Source: an uncultured Mycoplasmatota bacterium
Lineage (GTDB): Bacteria > Bacillota_I > Bacilli_A > RF39 > UBA660
Reading direction: 5' to 3'
Length of the DNA stretch: 32,782 nucleotides
NCBI GenBank assembly: GCA_947646095.1
Contig: CANSFI010000017.1
Coordinates: 1-32,782, forward strand
Part shown: positions 24,621 through 32,782 of the stretch, piece by piece
Layout of the letters: every line of letters begins with the position of its first letter
Position numbering within the stretch: position 1 is the stretch's first letter
Notes under the pieces: model-generated
What the model was told of the DNA's origin: nothing
What the model saw: the letters and a program-made list of their open reading frames with translations, nothing else
Database searches by the model: none
Made by a program: the position numbers and the translations under genes

Positions 24621-27164
24621 ATGAAACGTAGTGAAGTAGACAGAAGCAAGGTTACACCAATGATGCAACAATACCTAGAAATTAAAGATGCTAATCCTGA
24701 TGTAATAATATTTTTTCGATTAGGTGATTTTTATGAAATGTTTTTTGAAGATGCTATAATTGCATCTAGAGAATTAGAGCTAACTTTAACAGGTAAGAAT
24801 GCTGGACTTGATGAAAGAATTCCAATGTGTGGAGTTCCACATCATGCAGCTAATATATATATAGAAAAATTAACAGAAAAAGGTTATAAAGTAGGTATTT
24901 GTGAACAGATGGAAGATCCTAAAAATGTTAAAGGAATTGTCAAAAGAGATTTAACTCAAATAGTTAGTATTGGAACTGTTATAGATAATGATTCTTTAAA
25001 AGAGAATGATTTTAATTATATTGGTAATATAGTTGATTTTAATCATGCTTATGGTTTATCTTATATGGATGTATCAACAGGCATTATATATGTTACTTTA
25101 ATAGAATATAATATAACTAAATTAGTAAGTGAAATAGTAAGTAACAATATCAAGGAAATTATAATGACTGATAAAGTTGATAAAAGTATTTATAATATAT
25201 TAAAAAATCAATTTAGAATTACTATAACAATTACTAATAATATTGAAGATATAAAAGAATATAATTATATATATGAAGATATAGAAGATATAAGATATAT
25301 AGAAACAATTAAACATTTACTTACATATATAAAAGAAACACAAAAAAGAAATTTATCACATCTTCAAAAAGCTATTATAAAAGAAAATAATAAATATTTA
25401 AAAATGGATATTCATACTAAAAGAAATTTAGAATTAACAGAAACATTGAGATTAAAAGAAAGAAATTTCTCTTTAATTTGGTTACTTGATAAAACAAAAA
25501 CAGCTATGGGTTCTCGTATGCTTAAAAATATGTTAGAAAATCCTTTAATAGATAAAGATGAAATAAATAAAAGATATGATGTAGTTGAAACGTTATTAAA
25601 AGAATTTATCTTAAAAGAAGAATTACAAAACTATTTATATGAAGTATATGACTTAGAACGTTTGAGTGGTAGAATTGCCTATGGAAGTGCGAATGCTAGA
25701 GATTTATTACAACTTAAAAAGTCTTTAAAAGTATTACCTAATATAAAAGAAATAATCGATAAAATAAACTTTTATCATACTTTTAATCCAATAGATGAAC
25801 TATATAATTTATTAGAAGAAAGTATATATGAAAATCCACCAATTGGAATTAAAGAAGGCTATTTAATTAAAGAAGGTTATAATAGTGAATTAGATGAATT
25901 AAAATCTTTAAGAAAAGGTGGTAAAGATTTTGTAGCTAGATTTGAATCAGAAGAAAGAGAAAAAACAGGTATCAAAAATTTAAAAGTTGGCTACAATAAA
26001 GTTTTTGGTTATTATATCGAAATATCAAAAGGAAATGCTTCTTTAGTAAAAGAAGAATATGGATATGAAAGGAAACAGACCCTGAGCAATTGCGAAAGAT
26101 ATATAAGTCCCATATTAAAAGAAAAAGAAGCTTTAATTTTGAATGCTGAAGAAAAAATAGTTGAACTTGAATATCAATTATTTGTAAGTATTAGAGAAAA
26201 AATAAAAGAATATATTCCTCGTCTTCAAGAAATATCTAAAGTAATAAGTGAAATAGATGTATTAGCTTCCTTCACAACTGTTAGTGAAAATAACAATTAT
26301 GTCAGACCTAAATTAATAGATGAAAGAATTGTAAAAATAATTGATGATAGACACCCTGTAATAGAAAAAGTAATGACTGGTGAATATGTTCCTAATGATA
26401 TTATTATGGATGAAAATACAAACATATTACTTATAACTGGTCCTAATATGGCTGGTAAATCAACTTATATGAGGCAAATGGCCATAACTGTTATAATGGC
26501 ACAAATAGGATGTTTTGTTCCAGCAAATAGCGCTACTTTACCTATTTTCGATCAAATATTTACAAGAATTGGTGCTAGTGATGATTTAGTTAGTGGTGAA
26601 TCAACTTTCATGGTAGAAATGACTGAAGCAAACAATGCTATTAGTAATGCTACTAGTAATAGTTTAATTTTATTTGATGAATTAGGAAGAGGAACAGCCA
26701 CATTTGATGGTATGGCTTTAGCGCAATCTATTATCGAATATATTCATGAACATATTAAAGCTAAAACATTCTTTTCTACCCATTATCATGAACTAACTGA
26801 TTTAGAAGATAATTTAAGTAATCTTAAAAATATTCATGTCAGTGCTTATGAAGAAAATGGCAACATAACTTTTTTACACAAAATAAAAAATGGTAGTGTC
26901 GATCGTAGTTATGGAATTTATGTCGCTAAACTAGCTAAACTTCCAAATGAACTTATAAAAAGAGCAGATCAAATATTAAAAATTTATGAAAATACTGAAA
27001 GAAAAAGAGATATTAAAATACAAGAAGAACTTCCTATCGAAGATTTGATTCCTAAAAAAAGTATTGTAGAAGAGGAAATAGAAAAAATCAATCCTTTAGA
27101 AATAACTCCAATGGAAGCTTTAAATATTTTGTATAAATTAAAAGAAGAAGTAAAAAATAAATAA
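24621..27164 (+). CDS. mutS: DNA mismatch repair protein MutS
   Basis: Recognises mismatches and small loops in newly replicated DNA. 847 residues, full family length. The mismatch-reading Phe-x-Glu is in GDFYEMFFEDA (Phe37, Glu39), after MMQQYLEIKDANPD. The ABC ATPase domain has Walker A GPNMAGKSTYMRQMA (~605), the signature/switch segment ASDDLVSGESTFMVEM, Walker B ILFDELGRGTATFDGMALA and FSTHYHELTDLE. The TATFDG form replaces the usual TSTYDG, a mild change. The C-terminal tail carries ITPMEALNILYKLKEE. AGGTGG precedes the ATG. mutL is not adjacent; instead a small membrane protein gene follows after 10 nt. Confidence 0.98.
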   Translation: MKRSEVDRSKVTPMMQQYLEIKDANPDVIIFFRLGDFYEMFFEDAIIASRELELTLTGKNAGLDERIPMCGVPHHAANIYIEKLTEKGYKVGICEQMEDPKNVKGIVKRDLTQIVSIGTVIDNDSLKENDFNYIGNIVDFNHAYGLSYMDVSTGIIYVTLIEYNITKLVSEIVSNNIKEIIMTDKVDKSIYNILKNQFRITITITNNIEDIKEYNYIYEDIEDIRYIETIKHLLTYIKETQKRNLSHLQKAIIKENNKYLKMDIHTKRNLELTETLRLKERNFSLIWLLDKTKTAMGSRMLKNMLENPLIDKDEINKRYDVVETLLKEFILKEELQNYLYEVYDLERLSGRIAYGSANARDLLQLKKSLKVLPNIKEIIDKINFYHTFNPIDELYNLLEESIYENPPIGIKEGYLIKEGYNSELDELKSLRKGGKDFVARFESEEREKTGIKNLKVGYNKVFGYYIEISKGNASLVKEEYGYERKQTLSNCERYISPILKEKEALILNAEEKIVELEYQLFVSIREKIKEYIPRLQEISKVISEIDVLASFTTVSENNNYVRPKLIDERIVKIIDDRHPVIEKVMTGEYVPNDIIMDENTNILLITGPNMAGKSTYMRQMAITVIMAQIGCFVPANSATLPIFDQIFTRIGASDDLVSGESTFMVEMTEANNAISNATSNSLILFDELGRGTATFDGMALAQSIIEYIHEHIKAKTFFSTHYHELTDLEDNLSNLKNIHVSAYEENGNITFLHKIKNGSVDRSYGIYVAKLAKLPNELIKRADQILKIYENTERKRDIKIQEELPIEDLIPKKSIVEEEIEKINPLEITPMEALNILYKLKEEVKNK

Positions 27165-27174
27165 GGAGGTCTTT

Positions 27175-27561
27175 ATGAATTTATTAAAACGTGAAAATTG
27201 GTGGATTTGGTTACTTATTACTTTAACATCTGGAGGTAGTAGTGTAATAGTATTAGGTGCTTTACTTGATTGTTTTGATTCTAATGCTTGGTATGCTAAT
27301 TGGAAAAATTGGTTATTAGGTTTTCTATGCTTTATTTTTCCATTTACAATAATGATAGCAGTATTCAATATTGAATTATTAGTACAATCAGCCGCTAAAT
27401 TAGAAGTTCCAGGTAAAGAAATATATCTTTCACCTTATATATGGATTTTATGTTTAATTATACCTATTATTGGATGGATTATGTTTATAGTAATGATGTT
27501 ATATTTAGAAATATGGGTTATAGTTTCTTTATATAAAGGAAATGCTGAAAAATATATTTAA
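27175..27561 (+). CDS. Small hypothetical membrane protein
   Basis: 128 residues; AAGGAGG is 6 nt before the ATG, itself 10 nt after mutS. Three hydrophobic segments are visible: IWLLITLTSGGSSVIVLGALL (~12–32), WLLGFLCFIFPFTIMIAVF (~46–64) and ILCLIIPIIGWIMFIVMMLY (~91–110). Tryptophan-rich (WWIW, WYANWKNW). I do not recognise a family. It is probably read through from mutS; the following terminator at 27561 closes the unit. Confidence 0.75.
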   Translation: MNLLKRENWWIWLLITLTSGGSSVIVLGALLDCFDSNAWYANWKNWLLGFLCFIFPFTIMIAVFNIELLVQSAAKLEVPGKEIYLSPYIWILCLIIPIIGWIMFIVMMLYLEIWVIVSLYKGNAEKYI

Positions 27562-27584
27562 AAAGAAATTAGTTTCTTTTTTTT
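27561..27584 (+). terminator. Terminator of the mutS unit
   Basis: aaaagaaa (27561–27568) and tttctttt (27573–27580) pair perfectly around ttag, followed by more T. The left arm overlaps the stop codon. Confidence 0.75.
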
Positions 27585-27607
27585 GATCTTAAATTTAATA
27601 TAATATA

Positions 27608-27636
27608 TTGTCTAAAATAAATATTTATATTATAAT
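27608..27636 (+). promoter_or_regulatory. Promoter of WG-repeat gene 1
   Basis: TTGTCT (27608–27613), 17-nt spacer, TATAAT (27631–27636). The spacer and -10 sequence are repeated before the other two WG-repeat genes. Confidence 0.75.
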
Positions 27637-27659
27637 AAAGCTTATTTAAGGGTGATACT

Positions 27660-29354
27660 ATGTTAGAAGAATTAATAAAAGAAGAATACAAAAAATATTT
27701 AGAAAGTATTTTTGATGTAGATAAAGAAAATAAATTTATTGAAAGTATTATCGACAATAAGAGAAAAGAAACGAATGATGATGAATTAAATAAAAATAAA
27801 ACTGTTTTAAATAACTGTATAGTGTTTCATTTTTCAGAAGGATTTGCTCTAGTATATGATGAAACTAGAACTAAACGTTATAATTTTATAGATAAAGAAG
27901 GAAATTTAATTTCAGACAACTGGTATAGTGATGCTTCGAGTTTCCATGAAGGATATGCTAGAGTACGTTTCGGTAATGTGCCTTATGCTGGTTATAATTT
28001 TATAGATAAAAATGGTAATTTGTTATTAGAAAAAAATTATTTTAGGGCAGATGATTTTTGTAATGGTTATGCTATAGTAGCTGATTTAAATGAGTCAAAG
28101 ATATTCGAATATAATATCCTCGATAAAAGAGGTAACTTTCTTTTAAAAGAATGGACTAAATCAACATTTTATAATCATCTTGACAGGGGATATGTTTATG
28201 AAATTGATCAAAATATGTATATAAATTTGCTAGGAGAAAAAGTTCCTGATTTATCACCTACAACATTTATTTATAGTGATGGCTATAAAGTTCTTGAAAG
28301 TAATAATATGGCTTATCTATTAGATGAATACAATGATATTATAATGCAAGCTGAAATTTTAATGAATAGATTGTTTGAGTCAGATATTCCAAATTTATGT
28401 TGGAGATATTTAACTAAAGAATCTATTGAAAAGAAATTTTTGTTTTATGAATATAAAATTGATGAAATGACTTATAAATTAAAATATGAACCAATTTTTA
28501 ATTACAATAATTTTATTCTTTGTAAAAAAAATACAAAATACTATTTATATGATAAAAATAATAAAAAATATATATTAATTTCAAATAAAGAAATAAAATA
28601 TGGTAGAAACTATCTAGAATTTGAAGGTAAAACTTACTTTTTAATAGATAAACTTATTGATGTTACAGGAATTAATGTAAATAATAGTCTAGAATTAAAA
28701 GAAAATATAGATGAAGTATTAGAATTAGAATTAGAAGAATTTGAAGATAAGTTTTTAACTAAAGAGTTTTATGAAGATGCAATGAAAAAAATAGAAAAAT
28801 CAAATGAAGATGATAAAAAACAACAAATGGAAGAATTAAAACAAAAATTAATAGGGAAAGCTAAACAACAAGAAGAATTAAAAGTAAAAGAATTAGAAAC
28901 GCTAGAGAAAGAATTAGCGAATTCTTTAGATGTTTTTGTAAAAAAATCTTCAAATTTTCAAAATAAATTGCAAGTTTCAAAAAATAGTAATACAAAAATT
29001 AAAGAACGTATATCAGAAGAAATGTTATTTATAAAAGTAGATGAACATTTAGAAATAAGACCAGAATTTTTACAAAGTAATATCCTTAGATACTTTGATT
29101 TAGCATTCATATCATTTGATAATGTTAAAGTAAGTGGAATAGACTTATCTTATACAAATGTTAATATAAATCCTCAAACAGTATATAATAAAGATATGAG
29201 TAATGGAAACTATAGTGGACTTAATTTTACTAATAAAAATTTTGAAGGAGTTAATACTACTAACTCTATATTTAATGATTGTATATTTGATTTTACAGAT
29301 AATATTAATTTAAATGAAGAATTAAATAAAGTTAAAACTATTAATAAGATTTAA
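27660..29354 (+). CDS. WG-repeat protein 1 with pentapeptide-like C-terminus
   Basis: 564 residues; AGGGTGAT precedes the ATG. A conserved ~25-residue head (MLEELIKEEYKKYLESIF) is shared by all three genes of the array. Then come about four WG (KWG-type) repeats, with the core F-x-(E/N)-GYA followed by YNFIDKEGN (residues ~57–180). A non-repeat middle follows (YKLKYEPIFNYNNFILCKK, ISNKEIKYGRNYLEFEGKTYFL), then a Lys/Glu coiled coil (~375–450), and a C-terminal segment (SGIDLSYTNVNINP, NGNYSGLNFTNKNFEGVN) with the five-residue periodicity of pentapeptide repeats. No signal peptide or membrane segment, so cytoplasmic as far as can be seen. WG repeats are thought to form beta structures for protein binding; the function here is unknown. 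Confidence 0.85.
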   Translation: MLEELIKEEYKKYLESIFDVDKENKFIESIIDNKRKETNDDELNKNKTVLNNCIVFHFSEGFALVYDETRTKRYNFIDKEGNLISDNWYSDASSFHEGYARVRFGNVPYAGYNFIDKNGNLLLEKNYFRADDFCNGYAIVADLNESKIFEYNILDKRGNFLLKEWTKSTFYNHLDRGYVYEIDQNMYINLLGEKVPDLSPTTFIYSDGYKVLESNNMAYLLDEYNDIIMQAEILMNRLFESDIPNLCWRYLTKESIEKKFLFYEYKIDEMTYKLKYEPIFNYNNFILCKKNTKYYLYDKNNKKYILISNKEIKYGRNYLEFEGKTYFLIDKLIDVTGINVNNSLELKENIDEVLELELEEFEDKFLTKEFYEDAMKKIEKSNEDDKKQQMEELKQKLIGKAKQQEELKVKELETLEKELANSLDVFVKKSSNFQNKLQVSKNSNTKIKERISEEMLFIKVDEHLEIRPEFLQSNILRYFDLAFISFDNVKVSGIDLSYTNVNINPQTVYNKDMSNGNYSGLNFTNKNFEGVNTTNSIFNDCIFDFTDNINLNEELNKVKTINKI

Positions 29355-29371
29355 GAAATTAAGTCTTTTTT
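29346..29371 (+). terminator. Terminator of WG-repeat gene 1
   Basis: aagatttaa (29346–29354) pairs with ttaagtctt (29359–29367) over 9 bp (one G·T) around the tetraloop gaaa, followed by T residues. The left arm contains the stop codon. Confidence 0.7.
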
Positions 29372-29372
29372 C

Positions 29373-29401
29373 TTGTTTAAAATAAATATTTATATTATAA
29401 T
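29373..29401 (+). promoter_or_regulatory. Promoter of WG-repeat gene 2
   Basis: TTGTTT (29373–29378), 17-nt spacer, TATAAT (29396–29401). It starts within the terminator tail of gene 1, so each gene is a self-contained unit. Confidence 0.75.
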
Positions 29402-29424
29402 AAAGCCTATTAAAGGGTGATACT

Positions 29425-32268
29425 ATGTTAGAAGAATTAATAAAAGAAGAATATAAAAAATATTTAGAAAGTATTTTTGAAGTAGATAAAGAAAATGAAT
29501 TTATTGAAAAAATTATTAGTAATAAATTAGATCAAAATAATAACGATTGTTTTTATCATAATATTAGATTTGATAAAAAACCGCCTATATTTTTTCTGCA
29601 ACTAGTCAAAGCAATAAAATTGAAACCTGATAATTTTAATTTACGAAATTTTTCTTGTGGACTTGCAGTAATTGAAAATGATAATGATTATAACAAATAT
29701 AATTTTATAGATAAGGAAGGTAATTTATTATTAGATAAATGGTTAGATTATGCTGATGATTTTAGTGAAGGTTATGCTTCATTTATGATAAATAATAAAT
29801 GGAATTTTATAGATAAAGAAGGTAATCAATTATTAGAAGAATGGTTGAATTATGCAAAAAGATTTAGTGAAGGCTATGCTACAGGTAGAATCGGTAATAA
29901 AAATGTTGTTATTGATACAGAAGGTAATATAATTGCAGAAAGTTATGAAAAGTATGATGAAACAGTAGGTCCTTTTTTTAATGGCCATGCTAGATTTAAA
30001 AAGGAAGGCAAATATGGTTTTGTCAATCTAAAATTACAAGAAGTTGGTTACTATGATTATGCTTGGCATTTTAGTGAAGGTTATGCTCAAGTAAAAATTA
30101 ATAATAAGTGGTATTTTATTAATACAAATATCGAATTAGCGTCTAATCAATACTACGAAGAAACTGAAAACTTTTGTAATGGCTATGCTATAGTCAAAAA
30201 AAACAATAAATGGAATTTTATTGATAAAAGCCATAATTTAATTTTAAAAGAAGGAATTGATTGTGACCAATTATACAGTTTTTATGATGGATATGCTAGA
30301 ATATATGATAAATCTAAAGGTTATAATTTTATAGACAAAACAGGAAAATTGTTATCAGAAGAATGGTATGATTATGCTGATAATTTTAGTGAAGGGTACG
30401 CTGTTGTTAAAAAAAATAATAAATGGAACTTTATTGATACTAATGGAAACTTATTATCTAGAAATTGGATATTTTGTGATAATATGCTAAGTTTTTATGA
30501 GGGGTATGCTCAAATAGAACAAAATAAAAAATGTAATTTTATAGATAAAAAGGGAAAATTAATATTTCGAAATTGGTATATTCATGCGAGTAATTTTCAT
30601 GACGGATATACTATTATTAGAAATAATAATGGTCTTAATTATATCAATTCAAAAGAAGAATTACTCTTAAAAAATCAATATTTTTACAAATGTGTATTTA
30701 ATGATGGATATACTATAGTAGAAAATCATATTGGTAAATATAATTTTGTTGATATTAATGGAAATTTGTTATTGAAAAAATTTTATTATACTGTTAAAAC
30801 TTTTCATAATGGATATGCTGCTATAAAAGAAGATAATAAATGGAGGTTTATAAATAAGGAAGGAAATTTTATATCTAATGATTATTATGACGAAGTAGGC
30901 AATTTTTATGAAAAACGTGCTTGGGTAAAAATAAATAACAAGTATAATTTTATAAATACTGAAGGTGATTTGATATCTAAAAAATGGTATGATTATGCTG
31001 ATCTTTTCTCTTGTGGTATAGCACGAGTAGGGAAAAAACAGCCCTTCAGTTCAAAAATGGGGTATAATTTTATTAATAAAAGAGGAGAACTATTATTAGA
31101 TGAATGGAATTTTGGTTCTAAATTCCAAATTAATTATAATTCTGCACCAATTGATGATACAATAAATATAGTATTTCTTTATAATAATGGATATAAAATA
31201 ATGCAAAATGGTAATACAGTTTATTTATTAGATGATTATAATGATATTATAATGCTTTCTAATTCAAATGAAAAAATAAAAGAAGAAGATATTTTAAAGT
31301 TAAAATGGAAAGCAATTATTGATTCTAAAAAAGTAAAAAATAACTTTTTCTCTTTTGAATATAATGATGATAATATAACTTATAAACTAAAATATGAACC
31401 AGTTTATAACTATAATAACTTTATCCTTTGTAAAAATGAAGAAAAATATTATTTATATAGTAAATCTAAAAATGATTATACTTTTATTTCAAATAAAGAA
31501 ATAAAATATGGTAAAAACTATTTAGAATTTGAAGGTCATACTTATTTTATAACAGATGAACTTGTTGAGGTTACAGGAATAAAAGTAAGTAGTAGTTTAG
31601 AATTAAAAGATAATATAGAAGAAATATTAGAAATAGAGGAATTTAAAGATAAATACTTAAATGGCGAATTTTATGAAAATGCTTTAGGTAAAGTAGAAAA
31701 ATCAAATATAGATAATAAAAAACAAGAATTAGAAAATATAAAAAAAATACTAGCTAAATTTTCTATAAAAAAAGAAGAACAAAGATTAGAAAAAATAAAA
31801 GAACTTAATGATAGATTAAACAGTTCAGCTGAAACTTTATTAAACAGTTTTACAAATTTTTTAAATATACAAAAAGAGTTAGAACAATTAGATAATCCTA
31901 ATGTAGAAATCAAAAAAATGTATATATCAGAGGAAATGTTATTTATAAAAATGAATGATCATCTAGAAATAAATCCATTGTTTTTACAGATTAATTTTTT
32001 AAGATACTTTGATTTAACACTAATATCATTTACTAATGTTAAAATAAGTGGAATAGACTTATCTTATACAAATGCTAATATAAATCCTCAAACAGTATAT
32101 AATAAAGATATGAGTAATGGAAACTATAGTGGACTTAATTTTACTAATAAAAATTTTGAAGGAGTTAATACTACTAACTCTATATTTAATGATTGTATAT
32201 TTGATTTTACAGATAATATTAATTTAAATGAAGAATTAAATAAAGTTAAAACTATTAATAAGATTTAA
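29425..32268 (+). CDS. WG-repeat protein 2, long form with about 14 repeats
   Basis: 947 residues. The head is nearly identical to gene 1 (MLEELIKEEYKKYLESIFEV). I count 14 WG repeats between residues ~70 and ~570, each about 35 residues: a F-x-(E/D/N)-GYA turn, a variable strand, then (W/Y)NFID-x-x-GNLL and a Trp/Tyr-rich link (WYDYADNFSEGYAVV). The post-repeat part matches gene 1 (YKLKYEPVYNYNNFILCK, ISNKEIKYGKNYLEFEGH), followed by a coiled coil (KKEEQRLEKIKELNDRL) and the same pentapeptide-like C-terminus; the last ~63 codons are identical in DNA. AGGGTGAT precedes the ATG. It differs from gene 1 mainly by repeat number. No export signal is seen. Confidence 0.88.
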   Translation: MLEELIKEEYKKYLESIFEVDKENEFIEKIISNKLDQNNNDCFYHNIRFDKKPPIFFLQLVKAIKLKPDNFNLRNFSCGLAVIENDNDYNKYNFIDKEGNLLLDKWLDYADDFSEGYASFMINNKWNFIDKEGNQLLEEWLNYAKRFSEGYATGRIGNKNVVIDTEGNIIAESYEKYDETVGPFFNGHARFKKEGKYGFVNLKLQEVGYYDYAWHFSEGYAQVKINNKWYFINTNIELASNQYYEETENFCNGYAIVKKNNKWNFIDKSHNLILKEGIDCDQLYSFYDGYARIYDKSKGYNFIDKTGKLLSEEWYDYADNFSEGYAVVKKNNKWNFIDTNGNLLSRNWIFCDNMLSFYEGYAQIEQNKKCNFIDKKGKLIFRNWYIHASNFHDGYTIIRNNNGLNYINSKEELLLKNQYFYKCVFNDGYTIVENHIGKYNFVDINGNLLLKKFYYTVKTFHNGYAAIKEDNKWRFINKEGNFISNDYYDEVGNFYEKRAWVKINNKYNFINTEGDLISKKWYDYADLFSCGIARVGKKQPFSSKMGYNFINKRGELLLDEWNFGSKFQINYNSAPIDDTINIVFLYNNGYKIMQNGNTVYLLDDYNDIIMLSNSNEKIKEEDILKLKWKAIIDSKKVKNNFFSFEYNDDNITYKLKYEPVYNYNNFILCKNEEKYYLYSKSKNDYTFISNKEIKYGKNYLEFEGHTYFITDELVEVTGIKVSSSLELKDNIEEILEIEEFKDKYLNGEFYENALGKVEKSNIDNKKQELENIKKILAKFSIKKEEQRLEKIKELNDRLNSSAETLLNSFTNFLNIQKELEQLDNPNVEIKKMYISEEMLFIKMNDHLEINPLFLQINFLRYFDLTLISFTNVKISGIDLSYTNANINPQTVYNKDMSNGNYSGLNFTNKNFEGVNTTNSIFNDCIFDFTDNINLNEELNKVKTINKI

Positions 32269-32285
32269 GAAATTAAGTCTTTTTT
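32260..32285 (+). terminator. Terminator of WG-repeat gene 2
   Basis: Same 9-bp hairpin with gaaa loop and T tail as after gene 1, within the identical block. Confidence 0.7.
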
Positions 32286-32286
32286 C

Positions 32287-32315
32287 TTGTTTAAAATAAA
32301 TATTTATATTATAAT
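32287..32315 (+). promoter_or_regulatory. Promoter of WG-repeat gene 3
   Basis: TTGTTT (32287–32292), 17-nt spacer, TATAAT (32310–32315), identical to the promoter of gene 2. Confidence 0.75.
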
Positions 32316-32338
32316 AAAACCTATTCAAAGGTGATATT

Positions 32339-32782
32339 ATGTTAGAAGAACTAATAAAAGAAGAATATAAAAAATATTTAGAAAGTATTTTTGATGTAGA
32401 TAGTGGGAATAAATTTATTGAAAAAATTATTAATGGTAAATTAAAAGAAGATACAGAAGAAGAGAGTATTATCTTACTTTTTGATAAAAAACCTAAATAT
32501 GATTTTAAAGATTTAAAAGAAGAAATCACTCTAAATTTAGATTATGGTTTAACAAAGAATTTTCAAGAAGGGTGTGCTAAAGTATATTTCAAAGCAGGTG
32601 ATAACTTTATAAATAAGCAAGGCAGACTTATTAGTGGTATATGGTATGATAGAGCTTCTGATTTTCATGGAGGTTATGCTGTAGTAAAAAAAAATAAGAA
32701 ATATAATTTTATAGATAAAGAAGGAAAAAAATTATCTAGAATATGGTATGACTGTGCATTAGATTTTTGTGGAGGTTATGCT
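32339..32782 (+). CDS. WG-repeat protein 3, 3' truncated by window edge
   Basis: 148 codons are visible and the frame is open at the edge. The start is after AAAGGTGAT, as in its siblings. The head MLEELIKEEYKKYLESIFDV matches genes 1 and 2; residues ~26–70 are unlike either of them. WG repeats then begin (FQEGCAKVYFKAGDNFINKQG, FHGGYAVVKKNKKYNFIDKEG, FCGGYA at the edge), so at least three repeats are present. The array therefore continues to the right of the window. Confidence 0.85.
   Translation, partial: MLEELIKEEYKKYLESIFDVDSGNKFIEKIINGKLKEDTEEESIILLFDKKPKYDFKDLKEEITLNLDYGLTKNFQEGCAKVYFKAGDNFINKQGRLISGIWYDRASDFHGGYAVVKKNKKYNFIDKEGKKLSRIWYDCALDFCGGYA

Larger units (their letters stand above)
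29162..29404 (+). repeat. 243-bp block identical to 32076–32318 (WG array)
   Basis: No difference by eye over 243 bp. The block spans the last ~63 codons of gene 1, its terminator and most of the promoter of gene 2. The period is 2914 bp. Confidence 0.9.
32076..32318 (+). repeat. 243-bp block identical to 29162–29404 (WG array)
   Basis: Second copy, spanning the 3' end of gene 2, its terminator and most of the promoter of gene 3. Confidence 0.9.

Noticed and set aside
27660-32782. Regular repeats that might be taken for a CRISPR array or DNA satellite.
   Set aside because: Repetition is at protein level with codon-sized drift; no constant 25–36-bp repeat with unique spacers exists.
1-32782. 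A DGR reverse transcriptase or template repeat inside the window.
   Set aside because: No protein with RT motifs was found, and the right-border sequence starting gtccgccc occurs only in the two variable genes.
1-32782. tRNA or rRNA genes.
   Set aside because: No GC-richer cloverleaf-like or rRNA-like stretch was seen; the only GC-rich places are the variable tracts and glycine codons.

Overview
The window is very AT-rich and its genes use A/T-ending codons, purine-rich ribosome binding sites and standard-code stops, with TGG as the Trp codon. The neighbourhoods dnaG–sigA–trmK with a YqfQ/VrrA-like gene, and ylbJ next to a ylbL/sepM-type protease, are typical of Bacillota. I read it as a low-GC member of the Bacilli or a related uncultured, possibly gut, lineage; the exact placement is inference. 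TGA is used as a stop, so this is not a Mycoplasma-type genetic code.

Layout. (1) 1–426: the 3' end of a pilin-like gene with a GC-rich hypervariable C-terminus, followed by a terminator. (2) 460–4791: a small hypothetical gene, a frameshifted unknown gene (918–2319), a membrane-anchored protein with a C-type-lectin-like tail next to a phosphodiester glycosidase, and a small membrane protein. (3) 4912–8770: the housekeeping block dnaG, rpoD, trmK, yqfQ-like. (4) 8888–19543: a compact type IV pilus / type II secretion-like locus: PilC with a long N-terminal extension, prepilin peptidase, two unknown genes, an IS1595-like element with a frameshifted transposase, PilB ATPase on the opposite strand, and three prepilin-signal proteins. 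One of these carries a glycine-rich domain like that of ALK/LTK receptors. Another ends in a variable lectin-like domain paralogous to the gene at the left edge. (5) 19538–24524: ylbJ, a YlbL/SepM-type PDZ–Lon protease, two tandem alternative sigma factors sharing a 276-bp identical block, and a second frameshifted unknown gene. (6) 24621–27561: mutS and a small membrane protein. (7) 27608–32782: a tandem array of at least three WG-repeat proteins with near-identical promoters; the two complete ones also share a near-identical, pentapeptide-repeat-like C-terminus.

How the parts fit. The pilus locus has what is needed to process prepilins (PilD), power assembly (PilB), anchor it (PilC) and supply subunits. 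The strongest candidate for something new is the pair of pilin-anchored proteins whose last ~35 codons before a conserved GC-rich tail switch abruptly to about 55% GC and to codons ending almost only in C or T. They differ at most positions between paralogs and end in an identical 21-nt tail. This is the footprint expected of diversity-generating retroelement (DGR) variable regions on a surface pilus. No reverse transcriptase or template repeat lies in the window, so any such element would have to act from elsewhere in the genome.
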